Source of the DNA: VRUE01 sp963725085
GTDB lineage: Bacteria; Actinomycetota; Thermoleophilia; Solirubrobacterales; 70-9
Assembly: GCA_963725085.1 (NCBI GenBank)
Contig: CAVRXM010000005.1
Span: forward strand, 62,001 to 126,000
DNA length: 64,000 bases
Reading direction: 5' to 3'
This document shows, in pieces, positions 8,466 to 18,354 of the stretch. Position numbers and translations under genes: made by a program. Numbering within the stretch: position 1 is the stretch's first letter; each line of letters opens with the position of its first letter. The notes under the pieces are model-generated. The model did no database searches. It saw only the letters and a list, made by a program, of their open reading frames with translations, and was not told where the DNA came from.

Positions 8466-9780
8466 AGCGGAGTCGTAAAGACGAGACGACTGGTCGCACC
8501 GCCGGCTGCACTTCATCGGGATCGGCGGGGCCGGGATGAGCGGGCTGGCGCTGGTCTGCGCCGGGCTCGGCGCCGAGGTCACCGGCAGCGATCGCTCCGA
8601 GTCTTCATATGTCGATCGTCTGCGGGCCGCCGGCCTCGAGCCGCGCGATCGGCCACGACGCCGCCAACCTCCCCGATGGCGCCGAGGTGATCGTCTCGAC
8701 CGCGATCGGCGAGGACAACCCCGAGCTCGCGCAGGCGCGCGAGCGGGGCCTGACCGTCCGCCACCGCGGCGAGCTGCTGGCCGAGCTCTGCGGGGAGAAG
8801 CGGCTGCTGGCGGTCGCCGGGACCCACGGCAAGACGACGACCGCCGCGATGGCCGCCTGGGCACTGCGCGCCGCCGGCGCCGACCCGGCGTTCTTCATCG
8901 GCGGCGAGCTGCCGGGTCTCGGCAACGCGGGCTGGGGCGGGGGCGAGTGGGTCGTCGCCGAGGCCGACGAGAGCGACGCCAGCTTCCTCCGGCTGCGGCC
9001 CGAGATCGCCGTCGTCACCAACCTCGAGATGGACCACCACTCCCACTGGGGCTCGATCGCCGCGCTGCGGGCGGCGTTCGCGCGGTTCGCCGAGCCGGCG
9101 CGGGGGCTGGTCGTCCCGGCCGGTGCGGGGCTCGACTCGCTGGCGGCTGGAGCCGAGGTCGTCCGCTTCGACGAGGACGGCCCGGGCCCGGCCGGCCTCG
9201 AGCTCGCCGTCCCGGGTCGCCACAACCTGCTCAACGCCCGCGCCGCGCTCGCGGCGATCGGGCTCGCCGGCGCCGATCTCGGTGCCGGCGGCCGCCTCGC
9301 TCGCGGAGTTCCCCGGCGTTCGCCGGCGGCTGGAGCTGCGGGGCGAGCGCTCGGGGGCCCGCGTATACGACGACTACGGTCACCACCCGACCGAGGTGCG
9401 GGCGGCGCTCGCGGCGCTTCGCGAGCTCGACCCCGAGCGCCTGATCGCCGTCTTCCAGCCCCATCTCTACTCGCGGACGAAGGCGTTCGCCGAGCAGTTC
9501 GGGTCGGCCCTCTCGCTCGCCGACGAGGTCACCGTCCTCGACGTCTACCCGGCCCGCGAGGAGCCGGTCGGCGAGCTCGCCGGGGTCAGCGGCCTCGACG
9601 TCGCCCGCGCCGCTGCCGACCGGATGGGGGGCGCCGGGTCTGCTGGGTCCCGGATCGCAGGCGGGCCGCGGCGACGCTGGCGCCGTCCCTCGGGCCCGGG
9701 CGGATCCTGGTCACGATCGGCGCCGGCGACATCCATCGAGCTCGCCGGAGAGCTGGTCGAGGGCGGGAGCAGGGCGATGA
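8463..9780 (+). CDS. murC: MurC, UDP-MurNAc--L-alanine ligase
   Basis: Joins the first stem-peptide residue, L-alanine, to UDP-MurNAc. Motifs are LHFIGIGGAGMSGLA, AGTHGKTTTAAM, EADESDASFL, VTNLEMDHHSHWG, GRHNLLNARAA, DDYGHHPTEV and FQPHLYSRT. Five apparent one-base errors (near 8490, 8645, 9283, 9633, 9738) scatter it over three frames. After correction the frame runs straight into the murB ATG without a stop, so either one more error hides an ATGA junction at 9777-9780 or the two are fused; the end given assumes the former. The start follows the copy-A mini-cistron by TGATG. Confidence 0.9.
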
Positions 9781-10689
9781 GCCGGCCGGAGGGGGTCGAG
9801 CGCGGCTATCCGCTGGCGCGGCTGACCACCGTCCGCACCGGCGGCGACGCCGATTGGTTCGCCCGCCCCGGGGACGAGGAGGCGCTGACCGAGCTGGTGA
9901 GGTGGGCCGACGCCGAGGGGCTGCCGGTCGGGGTCATCGGGTCGGGCTCGAACCTGCTGGTCGCCGACGACGGGTTCCACGGGTTGGCGATCAAGCTCGG
10001 GGCCGGGCTGGCGGCGGTCGAGCGCGACGGCGAGCGCCTGCGCGCCGGCGGCGGCGCGCGGCTGCCCTCGGTGGCGACGAGGGCCGCCGAGTGGGGGCTG
10101 ACGGGCCTCGAGTTCGGGGTCAACATCCCGGGAACCGTCGGCGGCGCGGTGAGGATGAACGCCAACGCCTACGGCGGCGAGCTCGCGGAGGTGCTCGAGT
10201 GGGTCGACGTCTGTGCCCCCGGCGGCCGCGACCGGCGCCGGCCCGAGGACCTCGGGTTCGCCTACCGCAGCAGCAACCTCGGCCCGGCCGAGGTCGTCGC
10301 CGCTGCCGGCTTCGCGCCTCACCGCCGCCGACCCCGACGAGGTGAGGGCGACGATGGCGGCGATGCGCGAACGCCGCCACGAGGCCCAGCCGGCGGGGAT
10401 CAAGACCTTCGGCTCGACCTTCAAGAACCCCGAGGACCCGCGGGCCGAGGGCCGCACCGCCGGCCAGCTCCTCGAGGCGGCCGGGTGCCGCGGGCTGAGC
10501 CACGGCGGCGCCCGGTTCTCGGAGAAGCACGCCAACTTCGTCGAGAACACCGGCGAGGCGAGCACCGCCGACGTCCTCGAGCTGATGGCCGCCGGCCGCC
10601 GCCGCGTCCACGAGCGGTTCGGGGTCGTCCTCGAGCCCGAGGTGCAGCTGCTCGGCGAGGTCGAGATGCCCGACGGCTGGGAGCTGTGA
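9777..10689 (+). CDS. murB: MurB, UDP-N-acetylenolpyruvoylglucosamine reductase
   Basis: FAD enzyme that reduces enolpyruvyl-UDP-GlcNAc to UDP-MurNAc with NADPH. The FAD domain shows TVRTGGDADWFARP, VIGSGSNLLVADDG and GLEFGVNIPGTVGGAV; the C-terminal domain has FGSTFKNPEDP, AGQLLEAAG and FSEKHANFVEN. One extra base near 10313 shifts the frame; corrected, the length is 303 residues, normal for the family. The product feeds MurC, encoded directly upstream. Confidence 0.92.
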
Positions 10690-10696
10690 GCCTGCC

Positions 10697-11226
10697 GTGA
10701 GGCGGGTCGTACTCATCGTCGTCGCCGCGGTGGTTGCGGTCGCCGCGATCTACCACTTCGTGTTCGCGACGAAGACGGTCGAGCCGACGGTGAGGGTGCC
10801 GGCGCCGGTCGCGGCGATCGGCGTCGGCTCGGGCGCGCTCGGCGTCGACTCGACCGGGAGGGTCCTGGAGACGCATGCCGGCGCCCGAAGAAGGGTCGCT
10901 GCCGCTGCTGCCGGCGAGCGAAGCCGCCGAAGAGCGGCCGGCTGCGCGGCCCGCTGCTCGAACAGGTTCGGGTCCTGGCCGCGGCTCCCGCCGGTCTGCG
11001 CCCCTACCTCGCGAACACCTCCTACGGGGAAGACGGGGTCAGCGTCGAGCTCAGCTCGGGGATCGAAATCCTGTTCGGGGACGCGACCCAGGCCGAACTG
11101 AAGTGGCGCTCGGCCGCCGCGGTGCTCGCCGACCCGGCGACGGAAGCGCTCGACTACGTCGACGTCCAGGCGCCGCGCAGGCCCGCCGTGGGCGGCTCCG
11201 GGCACGTCCTGCCGCCCGTCGAATGA
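10697..11226 (+). CDS. ftsQ: Short FtsQ/DivIB-like division protein
   Basis: Position between murB and ftsZ and the C-terminal pattern (GVSVELSSGIEILFGD, AELKWRSAAAVL, YVDVQAPRRPAV) match the beta domain of FtsQ/DivIB, the bitopic scaffold that bridges FtsB/FtsL with the septal synthases. One membrane helix (VVLIVVAAVVAVAAIYHFVF) follows a very short N-terminus. The POTRA domain that normally lies between helix and beta domain appears to be missing. Two apparent insertions (near 10877 and 10943) break the frame; corrected length is only 175 residues. Confidence 0.72.
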
Positions 11227-11306
11227 ACCCTCGACCGTAGGCTCAGAGTTGGCAAACCCTCAAGTAATGGTTGAGAGATTTCGCTTGCAGGATGCTTCCC
11301 GCCGGT

Positions 11307-11335
11307 TTGACAGAGGGGCAACTTTGCCCTACGTT
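11307..11335 (+). promoter_or_regulatory. ftsZ promoter with an internal palindrome
   Basis: A -35 TTGACA (11307-11312) and a -10 TACGTT (11330-11335) are separated by exactly 17 bases, the best sigma-70-type promoter in the window. The spacer contains GGGCAACTTTGCCC, whose six-base arms are perfect inverted repeats around CT (11316-11329). A protein bound there would block RNA polymerase, so regulation of ftsZ is plausible; the regulator is unknown. Confidence 0.7.
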
Positions 11336-11341
11336 GAGCGC

Positions 11342-11486
11342 AATTTCCGAGGTTGCTGTGAGAGGCAAGAACTCTTAAGCCTCGCTGAAGCCTCGGACGG
11401 AACAAAGGCTCAACTCAATTACCAGTCCTGCCGAGGACTGGGGCATAGCCGGCCCGCCCGGGGCTGGACACGGAGAAAATCGGGAG
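11342..11486 (+). promoter_or_regulatory. Long structured 5' leader of ftsZ
   Basis: About 145 bases lie between the predicted start of transcription and the ftsZ ATG, long for this genome. A perfect 8-bp hairpin CCAGTCCT-GCCG-AGGACTGG occupies 11422-11441. Upstream, GAGGC (11362-11366) can pair with GCCTC (11379-11383), while CCGAGG (11347-11352) can pair with CCTCGG (11391-11396); these overlap in space and may be alternatives. Base composition is lower in GC than the surroundings. No open frame is evident. No known riboswitch was recognised. Confidence 0.5.
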
Positions 11487-12566
11487 ATGGAATCCACTTA
11501 CCTTGCGGTGATCAAGGTCGTCGGGGCCGGCGGCGGGGGAACCAATGCCGTCAGCCGGATGGTCGACGCCGGGATCCGCGGCGTCGAGTTCATCGCCGTC
11601 AACACCGACGCCCAGGCCCTGCAGGCCTGCGACGCCGACATCAAGCTCTCGATCGGGCAGGAGCTGACCCGCGGCCTCGGAGCCGGAGGCAACCCCGAGG
11701 TCGGCGCCGGCGCCGCGGCCGAGAGCCGCGACGAGATCAAGGAGGCGCTGAAGGGCGCCGACATGGTCTTCGTCACCGCCGGCGAGGGCGGCGGCACCGG
11801 GACCGGCTCGGCGCCGGTCATCGCCGAGATCGCCAAGGAGGAGATCGGCGCCCTCACCGTCGGCGCGGTCACCAAGCCGTTCGAGTTCGAGGGCAAACGG
11901 CGGATGCAGCAGGCGCTCGAGGGGATCGAGAAACTCCGCAACAACGTCGACACCCTGATCATCGTCCCGAACGAGAAGCTGCTGCAGGCGGTCGAGCGCC
12001 GCACCAGCGTCCTCGAGGCCTTCCGCCAGGCGGACGACATCCTCCGCCAGGGCGTCCAGGGCATCACCGACCTGATCACGATCCCGGGCCTGATCAACCT
12101 CGACTTCGCCGACGTGCGGACGATCATGCGCGACGCCGGCTCGGCCCTGATGGGGGTCGGCTCGGCATCGGGCGAGGCGCGGGCGATCGACGCCGCCAAG
12201 GCGGCGATCACCTCGCCGCTGATCGAGGAGTCGATCAAGGGCGCGACCGGGATGCTCCTCAACATCACCGGCCCCGAGGACCTCGGCCTGTTCGAGGTCA
12301 ACGAGGCGGCCCAGCTGGTCCAGGCCGAGGCCGACGACAACGCCAACATCATCTTCGGCTCGGTCGTCGACCAGTCGATGCGCGACGAGGTCCGCGTCAC
12401 CGTGATCGCAACCGGGTTCGAGGGCTTCGAGCTCCTCGCCCGCTCGCCGCAGCGGGTCCGCCGCCGCTACGAGAGCCGGCCGCGGATCTCGGCCGACGAC
12501 ACCGACATCCGCAAACTGCGGGTCTCCGACGACGACATCGACGTCCCGGGCTTCCTCCAGGAATAG
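11487..12566 (+). CDS. ftsZ: FtsZ, tubulin-like division GTPase
   Basis: Forms the cytoplasmic Z-ring that organises division. 359 residues, intact. The N-terminal GTP-binding part has VVGAGGGGTNAV, the tubulin signature GGGTGTG at residues 101-107, and T7-loop residues NLDFADVRTIM near 205. The C-terminal linker is short and ends in DIDVPGFLQE, matching the conserved peptide that binds FtsZ partners such as SepF. It has its own promoter and leader. No ftsA is seen in the window. Confidence 0.97.
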   Translation: MESTYLAVIKVVGAGGGGTNAVSRMVDAGIRGVEFIAVNTDAQALQACDADIKLSIGQELTRGLGAGGNPEVGAGAAAESRDEIKEALKGADMVFVTAGEGGGTGTGSAPVIAEIAKEEIGALTVGAVTKPFEFEGKRRMQQALEGIEKLRNNVDTLIIVPNEKLLQAVERRTSVLEAFRQADDILRQGVQGITDLITIPGLINLDFADVRTIMRDAGSALMGVGSASGEARAIDAAKAAITSPLIEESIKGATGMLLNITGPEDLGLFEVNEAAQLVQAEADDNANIIFGSVVDQSMRDEVRVTVIATGFEGFELLARSPQRVRRRYESRPRISADDTDIRKLRVSDDDIDVPGFLQE

Positions 12567-12578
12567 CCCGGCCGCCGT

Positions 12579-13819
12579 TCAGCGCGGACCGAGCTCCTCG
12601 ACCTCGTAGCCGGACTCGGCCAGCCGCGCGAGCAGCTCGTCGCCGTGGCGCTCGCTGCGGCTTTCGACCAGTACCTCGACTCCGGTCTCCTTGACGTGAA
12701 GTGAGACGCCGTCGCGGACGTGGGTGACGTCGAGGACGTTGCCGCCGGCGCGGGCGATGATCTGAAGGAAGTCGACCAGCCCACCGGGGCGGTCGCTGAT
12801 CTTCGAGAAGAGGCGGGCCCGGCGCCCGATCCCGGTCTGGTGGCGATTGATCACCTCGGCGAGCACGTGGGCGTCGACGTTCCCGCCCGAGAGGACGACC
12901 GCGGTCGTCCCCGACTCGGCCGGGCGCAGCATCCCGGTCAGCAGCGCCGCGACACCGACGGCTCCCGCCCCCTCGGTGACGAGCTTCCCGAACTCGACGA
13001 GGAAGACCATCGCCTCGGCGATCGCGTCGTCGTCGACGGCGACGATCTCCTCGACCCAGCGCCTGACGAGCTCGAGGGTCAGTTCGCCCGGGCCGCTTGA
13101 CCGCGATCCCGTCGGCGATCGTCGAGGGCGTCGCGACGGCCTGCGGCTCCCCGCTCTCCAACGAGAGGGCGAAGGCGGCGCAACCCGCCGCCTGGACCCC
13201 GGCGACCTCGACCCCGCCGCCGCCCGCCTCGAGCGCCGCGGCGATGCCGCTGATCAGCCCGCCGCCGCCGACCGGGACGATCACCTTCGCCAGGTCGGGG
13301 ACCTGCTCGCGCAGCTCGAGGCCGACCCCGGCCTGGCCCCGGATCACGTCGAGGTCGTCGAAGGGATGCACGAACAGGAGCCGCTCCTCCTCGGCCAGCC
13401 GGCGGGCGGCCTCGAGGCACTCGTCGATGCGCGCTTCCCTCCAACACGACCTCGGCGCCGAACGCGGTGACCGCGTCGACCTTCGAGATCGCCGCGTCCG
13501 CGGGCATGAAGACGGTGCAGGGGATGCCGCGGGCGCGGGCCGCGTAGGCGAGGGCCTGGCCATGGTTGCCGGCGCTGCCGGCGACCACCCCGCGACAATT
13601 CTCGGCGTCGCCGGAGGCAAGCTTCGCGAGCGAGCCGCGCAGCTTGAAGGACCCGGTGCGCTGCATGTTCTCGGCCTTGACGACGACGGTCCCGCCGCAG
13701 CGGCGGGAGAGCTCTCCGAGGCTGAACACCGGCGTCTCCTTGACCGTCTCGGCGGAGGCTGCGTGGATCGCCCGGAGCTCCTCCAGGCCGGGCTGCCAGT
13801 TCGACGCCGCGTCAGTCAT
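12579..13819 (-). CDS. ilvA: IlvA, threonine ammonia-lyase with ACT domain
   Basis: PLP enzyme that deaminates threonine to 2-oxobutanoate, the entry to isoleucine. The PLP lysine lies in RTGSFKLRG near residue 58; VVAGSAGNHGQALA and VPVGGGGLISGIA are family motifs. The C-terminal ACT-like domain starts near IGRRARLFSKISDRPGGL. Two apparent insertions (near 13440 and 13095) break the frame; corrected length is 412 residues, and the single ACT domain resembles the biodegradative/short type. Divergent from gcvT with only 43 bases between starts; ends 12 bases from ftsZ. Confidence 0.93.
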
Positions 13820-13850
13820 CCAGAAAGCTCACCAAGCTCGATTGTCAAGA

Positions 13851-13856
13851 TAGCCT
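13851..13856 (+). promoter_or_regulatory. -10 box for a leaderless gcvT transcript
   Basis: TAGCCT ends six bases before the gcvT GTG, so transcription should begin at or beside the start codon. TTGTCA eight bases upstream is too close to be a standard -35. The same arrangement occurs before gcvPA (TAGCCT 15361-15366, GTG 15374). Prediction from position only. Confidence 0.5.
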
Positions 13857-13862
13857 GGCTCC

Positions 13863-14946
13863 GTGGCTGTCGAGAACCTGCAACGCACTCCGCTGTTCGA
13901 TCGCCATCGCGAGGGCGGCGCCAGGCTCGTCCCGTTCGCCGGCTGGGAGATGCCGGTCTCATACGACGGGATCATCGAGGAGCACACCGCGGTCCGGACC
14001 CACGCCGGGATGTTCGACGTCTCCCACATGGGCGAGGTCGAGGTCGAGGGGCCGGGCGCGCTCGAGTTCCTACAGCGCGTCCTCTCCAACGACGTCGCCG
14101 CGATCGCCATCGGCGGCGCCCAGTACTCGTGCCTGTGCAACGAGGACGGCGGCGTCCTCGACGACCTCTTCACCTACCGGCTCGGCGGCGACCGCTACCT
14201 GATCGTCACCAACTCGGCGAACCACGAATCGGACCTCGCCTGGCTCGGGCGCTGGAGCCGCGAGTTCGACGTCGCCGTCCGCGACGTCGCCGATCGCTAC
14301 GCGATGCTCGCCGTCCAGGGGCCGCACGCCCGCCGCATCGTCGCTCCGACGCTCGGCGTCGAGCTGCCGCCGCGGATGCACGTGGCTGCGGTCCGGATCG
14401 GCGAGCGGCCGGCGCTCGCCTGCGGCACCGGGTACACCGGCGAGGACGGGGTCGAGCTCCTGATCGATCCCGAGATCGCGCCGGCGATCTGGGTCGAGCT
14501 GCTCGACGCCGGCGTCGTCCCGTGCGGGCTCGGCGCCCGCGACACGCTGCGGCTCGAGGTCTGCTTCCACCTCCACGGCAACGACCTCACCCCCGACCGC
14601 AACCCGATCGAGGCCGGGCTCGGGTGGTGCTGCGTCGAGTCGACCGGGTTCGTCGGCGTCCGACGCGGTGGCGCGCGCCCGCGCCGAGGGGACCGCCGAG
14701 AAGCTGGCGCCGTTCAGGATCGAGGGCGCGGGGATCCCCCGCCAGGGCAACCCGATCCTGGCCGGCGGCGAGCAGGTGGGTGTCGTGACCTCGGGAAGCT
14801 TCTCGCCGTCGCTCGAGATCGGGATCGGGATGGCCTACGTCCGCGCCGACCTCGCCGAGCCCGGGACCGAGGTCGAGATCGACGTCCGCGGCAAGCGGCG
14901 CCCGGCCCGGATAGCGTCCAAGCCCCTCTACGTGAAGGAGAAATGA
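13863..14946 (+). CDS. gcvT: GcvT, glycine cleavage T protein (aminomethyltransferase)
   Basis: Transfers the methylene group from lipoyl-bound aminomethyl on GcvH to tetrahydrofolate. Motifs include LVPFAGWEMPVSY, MFDVSHMGE, TNSANHESD, GTGYTGEDG and GARDTLRLE; the C-terminal barrel has LAGGEQVGVVTSGSFSP and IGIGMAYV. One extra base near 14664 breaks the frame at FVGSDAVARAR; corrected length is 360 residues. The stop overlaps the gcvH ATG (ATGA). Confidence 0.94.
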
Positions 14947-15341
14947 CCTTGGCCGACGCTAGCTACCCAGACGAGCTGCTGTACCACCCCGAGCACGACT
15001 GGGCGCGGGTCGAGGGCGGCGAGGCGACCTTCGGGATCACCTGGTACGCCCAGGACTCGCTCGGCGAGGTCGTCTTCTACGACCCGCCCGAGGTCGGCTC
15101 GACCGTCACCAAGGACGCCTCCTACTCCGAGGTCGAGTCGGTGAAGGCGGTCTCCGACGTGATCGCTCCGCTCTCGGGGGAGATCACCGCGGTCAACGAT
15201 GCCCTCGAGGACGCACCCGAGAAGATCAACGAGGACCCATACGGGGCCGGCTGGCTGGTGAAGGTCCGGCTCAGCGACCCGTCCGAGGCGGAGTCGCTGC
15301 TGGCGGCCGCCGATTACCGCAACTTGCTCGATCAACCCTAG
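14943..15341 (+). CDS. gcvH: GcvH, lipoyl carrier of the glycine cleavage system
   Basis: Carries the aminomethyl intermediate on a lipoylated lysine between P, T and L proteins. 132 residues, intact; the lipoyl attachment site is ESVKA with Lys68. The start region YPDELLYHPEHDWARVE is typical. It overlaps gcvT by four bases and lies 32 bases before gcvPA. No lipoate ligase or synthase gene is in the window. Confidence 0.95.
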   Translation: MTLADASYPDELLYHPEHDWARVEGGEATFGITWYAQDSLGEVVFYDPPEVGSTVTKDASYSEVESVKAVSDVIAPLSGEITAVNDALEDAPEKINEDPYGAGWLVKVRLSDPSEAESLLAAADYRNLLDQP

Positions 15342-15373
15342 GCCGCCGGACCGGCTCCCGTAGCCTTTCCACC

Positions 15374-16740
15374 GTGAGTCGTTACACGTCCGTAACGCCA
15401 GACGACCGGGCCGAGATGCTGGCGGCGATCGGCGTCGAGTCGGTCGACGATCTCTTCGAGCAGGTCCCCGGGCCGCTCCGCCTCGACCGGCCGCTGGCGC
15501 TGCCAGACGGCAAGAGCGAGGCCGAGGTCTACGAGCGGCTCGCGGAGCTGGCCGCCCGCAACGCCGACGCCGAGGAGCAGGCCTGCTTCATCGGCGCCGG
15601 GATGTACGACCACTACGTGCCCGCGATCGTCGACGCGATCACCCAGCGCTCCGAGTTCCTCACCCCCTACACGCCCTACCAACCGGAGATCTCCCAGGGC
15701 GGGCTGCAGGCGATGTTCGAGTTCCAGACCGCAATGTCGGAGCTGACCGGGCTCCCGGTCTCGAGCGCCGGGCTCTACGAGGGGCCATCCTCGGTCGCCT
15801 CCGCCGGTTACCTGGCGATCGGCGCGACCGGGCGCCGCCGCTTCGTCGTCTCGCGCGGGGTCCACCCCCACAGCCGCGAGACGCTCGCGACCTACTCGCG
15901 GGGATACGGAGCCGAGGTCGTCGAGGTCGGCCTCGACGACGGCCGTACCGACGCCGCCGCGCTGGCCGATGCGGTCGACGATGAGACCGCGGCCGTCATC
16001 CTGCAGAGCCCGAACTTCCTCGGCGCGATCGAGGAGGTCGAGGCGCTCGGCACTGCCGCAAAGGAGCACGGGGCGCTGCTGGTGGTCGCCACCGACCCGA
16101 TGACGCTCGGCGTCCTGCGGCCGCCGGGCGAGTGCGGCGCCGACATCGCCCTCGGCGAGGGGCAGCCGCTCGGCAACCGGCTCGACTTCGGCGGGCCCTC
16201 GTTCGGGTTCTTCTGCGGCACCGAGGACCTGATCCGGCGGATGCCGGGGCGGATCGCGGGCGAGACCGACGACGTCGACGGCCGCCGCGGCTTCGTCCTC
16301 GCGCTGCAGACCCGCGAGCAGCACATCCGGCGCGAGAAGGCGACCCACAACATCTGCACCGCGCAGGCGCTGAACGCGCTGGCGGCGATGGTCCACCTCG
16401 CCTGGCTCGGGCCGCGAGGGATACCGCGAGCTGGGCGAGCTGCTCGTCCGCCGCACGGCCTACGCGCGCGAGCGGCTGGCGGCGGTCGAGGGCGTCGAGC
16501 TCCTCCACGGGGCGCCGGTCGCGCGCGAGTTCGCCGTCCGCCTCGAGGCGCCCGTCGATCGCGTCCTCGAGCGCTGTGCCGAGCGCGGCATCGCCGCCGG
16601 GTACCCGCTCGGGCGCGAGTACCCCGAGTTCGAGGACGGGCTCCTGGTCGCGATCACCGAGCGCCGCACCCGCTCCGAGATCGACGCACCTCGCGGATGC
16701 CTTGAGCGCGCCGCGGTCGTCTGAGTCGGTGAGCGCCTGA
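15374..16740 (+). CDS. gcvPA: GcvPA, glycine dehydrogenase (decarboxylating) subunit 1
   Basis: N-terminal half of the split P protein, which decarboxylates glycine with PLP together with GcvPB. Features are RYTSVTPDDRAEML at the N-terminus, FIGAGMYDHYVPAIV, LTPYTPYQPEISQGGLQ, LQSPNFLGAIE and FGGPSFGFF. Two apparent insertions (near 16413 and 16685) affect the C-terminus; corrected length is 454 residues, normal. A TAGCCT box seven bases before the GTG suggests an additional leaderless transcript inside the operon. Confidence 0.93.
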
Positions 16741-16742
16741 CG

Positions 16743-16860
16743 GTGAACCCGACTGCAGCGGACGCGGGAGCGAGCCAGCGAGATCGCCGGAGCATGAGCG
16801 AGCGTCCGGGATCAGACTCTCCGCGGAGCGGAGCGAGAGCGCGGAGGCGGAATTGATTCA
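16743..16860 (+). repeat. Mini-cistron repeat, copy B (gcvPA-gcvPB)
   Basis: Longer, diverged member of the repeat family. A GTG frame at 16743-16856 encodes 37 residues (starting MNPTAADAGASQRD), ends TGA, and lies four bases before the gcvPB ATG, so here the coupling is close but not overlapping. The 17-base string GCGGACGCGGGAGCGAG (16758-16774) recurs exactly, inverted, at 25184-25200. It is rich in GGAGCGAG-type blocks. Confidence 0.6.
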
Positions 16861-18354
16861 ATGCAGCAGGAGAACCGGCCCTGACGATCTTCGAGCGCTC
16901 GAAGCCGGGGCGGCGGGCGGCGGTGCTGCCCGAGGCCGAAGTCCCGGAGACCCCGCTCGAGGACCTGATCCCGGCCAATCTGCTGCGCTCCGAGCCGCCG
17001 CGGCTGCCCGAGGTCTCCGAGCCGGAGATCGTCCGCCACTACAACCGCCTCTCCCGCCGCAATTTCGACCTCGACACCGGCTTCTACCCGCTCGGCTCCT
17101 GCACGATGAAGCACAACCCGCGCCTCAACGAGCGGGTCGCCGCGCTGCCCGGGCACGCGCGCCTGCACCCGGCGCAGGACCCGCGCCGCGCCCAGGGCGC
17201 GCTCGAGCTGATGTGGCTGCTGCAGGAGTCGCTGTCCGAGATCTGCGGCCTGCCGCACGTCAGCCTGCAGCCGTCCGCCGGCTCGCACGGCGAGCTCGCC
17301 GGCCTGCTCCTGACCCGCGCCTTCCACGCCGACCGCGGCGAAGAGCGGACCAAGGTCCTGGCGCCCGACACCTCGCACGGCACCAACCCGGCCTCGGTGA
17401 CGATGGCCGGATACGAGGCGGTCAAGGTCGCGACCAACGAGCGCGGCGGGGTCGAGATGGACGACCTGCGGGCGAAGGTCTCCGACGACGTCGCCTGCCT
17501 GATGCTGACCAATCCCAACACCCTCGGGCTGTTCGACGAGAACATCGCCGAGATCGCGACCTTGATCCACGACGCGGGGGGGACGCTCTACTACGACGGC
17601 GCCAACCTCAACGCCGTGATGGGGCACTCGCAGGCCGGGCGACATGGGCTTCGACATCGTCCACGTCAACCTCCACAAGTCGTTCAGCCAGCCGCACGGC
17701 GGCGGCGGCCCGGGCGCCGGCCCGATCGCGGTCTCGGACCGGATCGAGCCGTTCCTGCCGCGGCCTCAGGTCGTCCGGCGGGAGGGCGGCAACGGCAGCG
17801 GCCCCTTCTTCGACCTCGACCTCGATCGCCCGAAGTCGATCGGGCGCCTGCGCGGGTTCCAGGGCAACTTCGGCGTCTTCGTCCGCTCCTACGCCTACAT
17901 CCTCAGCCTCGGCGCCGACGGGCTCGCCGAGGCCTCGGAGACCGCGGTCCTGAACGCCAACTACCTGAAGGCGAGGCTGGCCGAGGGCCGCGGCGGCAAG
18001 CACCTGCCGGTCGCCTTCGACCGCCACTGCATGCACGAGTTCGTCCTCTCCGGCAGGCCGATGAAGCGCGAGCTCGGGATCGCGACCCTCGACCTCGCCA
18101 AGCGGCTGCTCGACTTCGGGTTCCATCCGCCGACCGTCTACTTCCCGCTGCTCGTCGAGGAGGCGCTGATGGTCGAGCCGACCGAGACCGAGACCAAGGA
18201 GAGCCTCGACGCGTTCGCCGAGGCGATCGAGAGGATCCTGGCCGAGGCCGAGGGGGACGCAGAGGTCGCGAAGCAGGCGCCCTACTCGACCCCGGTCCGC
18301 CGCCTCGACGAGGTCAAGGCGACCCGCAGGCCGGTCGTCAGGCAGCCCCTCTGA
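16861..18354 (+). CDS. gcvPB: GcvPB, glycine dehydrogenase (decarboxylating) subunit 2
   Basis: C-terminal half of the P protein, with the PLP site. DTGFYPLGSCTMKHNPR, LQPSAGSHGELAGL, TSHGTNPAS and VHVNLHKSFSQPHGGGGPG (PLP lysine in HKSF) are clear. A missing C near 16878 separates the ATG from the rest, and an extra G near 17640 breaks AGDMGFD; after both corrections the protein has 497 residues, normal. The ATG at 16861 is chosen because the upstream frame of the main part has no start codon before its stop at 16854. Confidence 0.92.

Noticed and set aside
13863..15341. GcvT-GcvH fusion in one frame
   Set aside because: GcvT leaves this frame near 14664 and ends at 14946 in an ATGA overlap with gcvH; the apparent fusion is due to one extra base.
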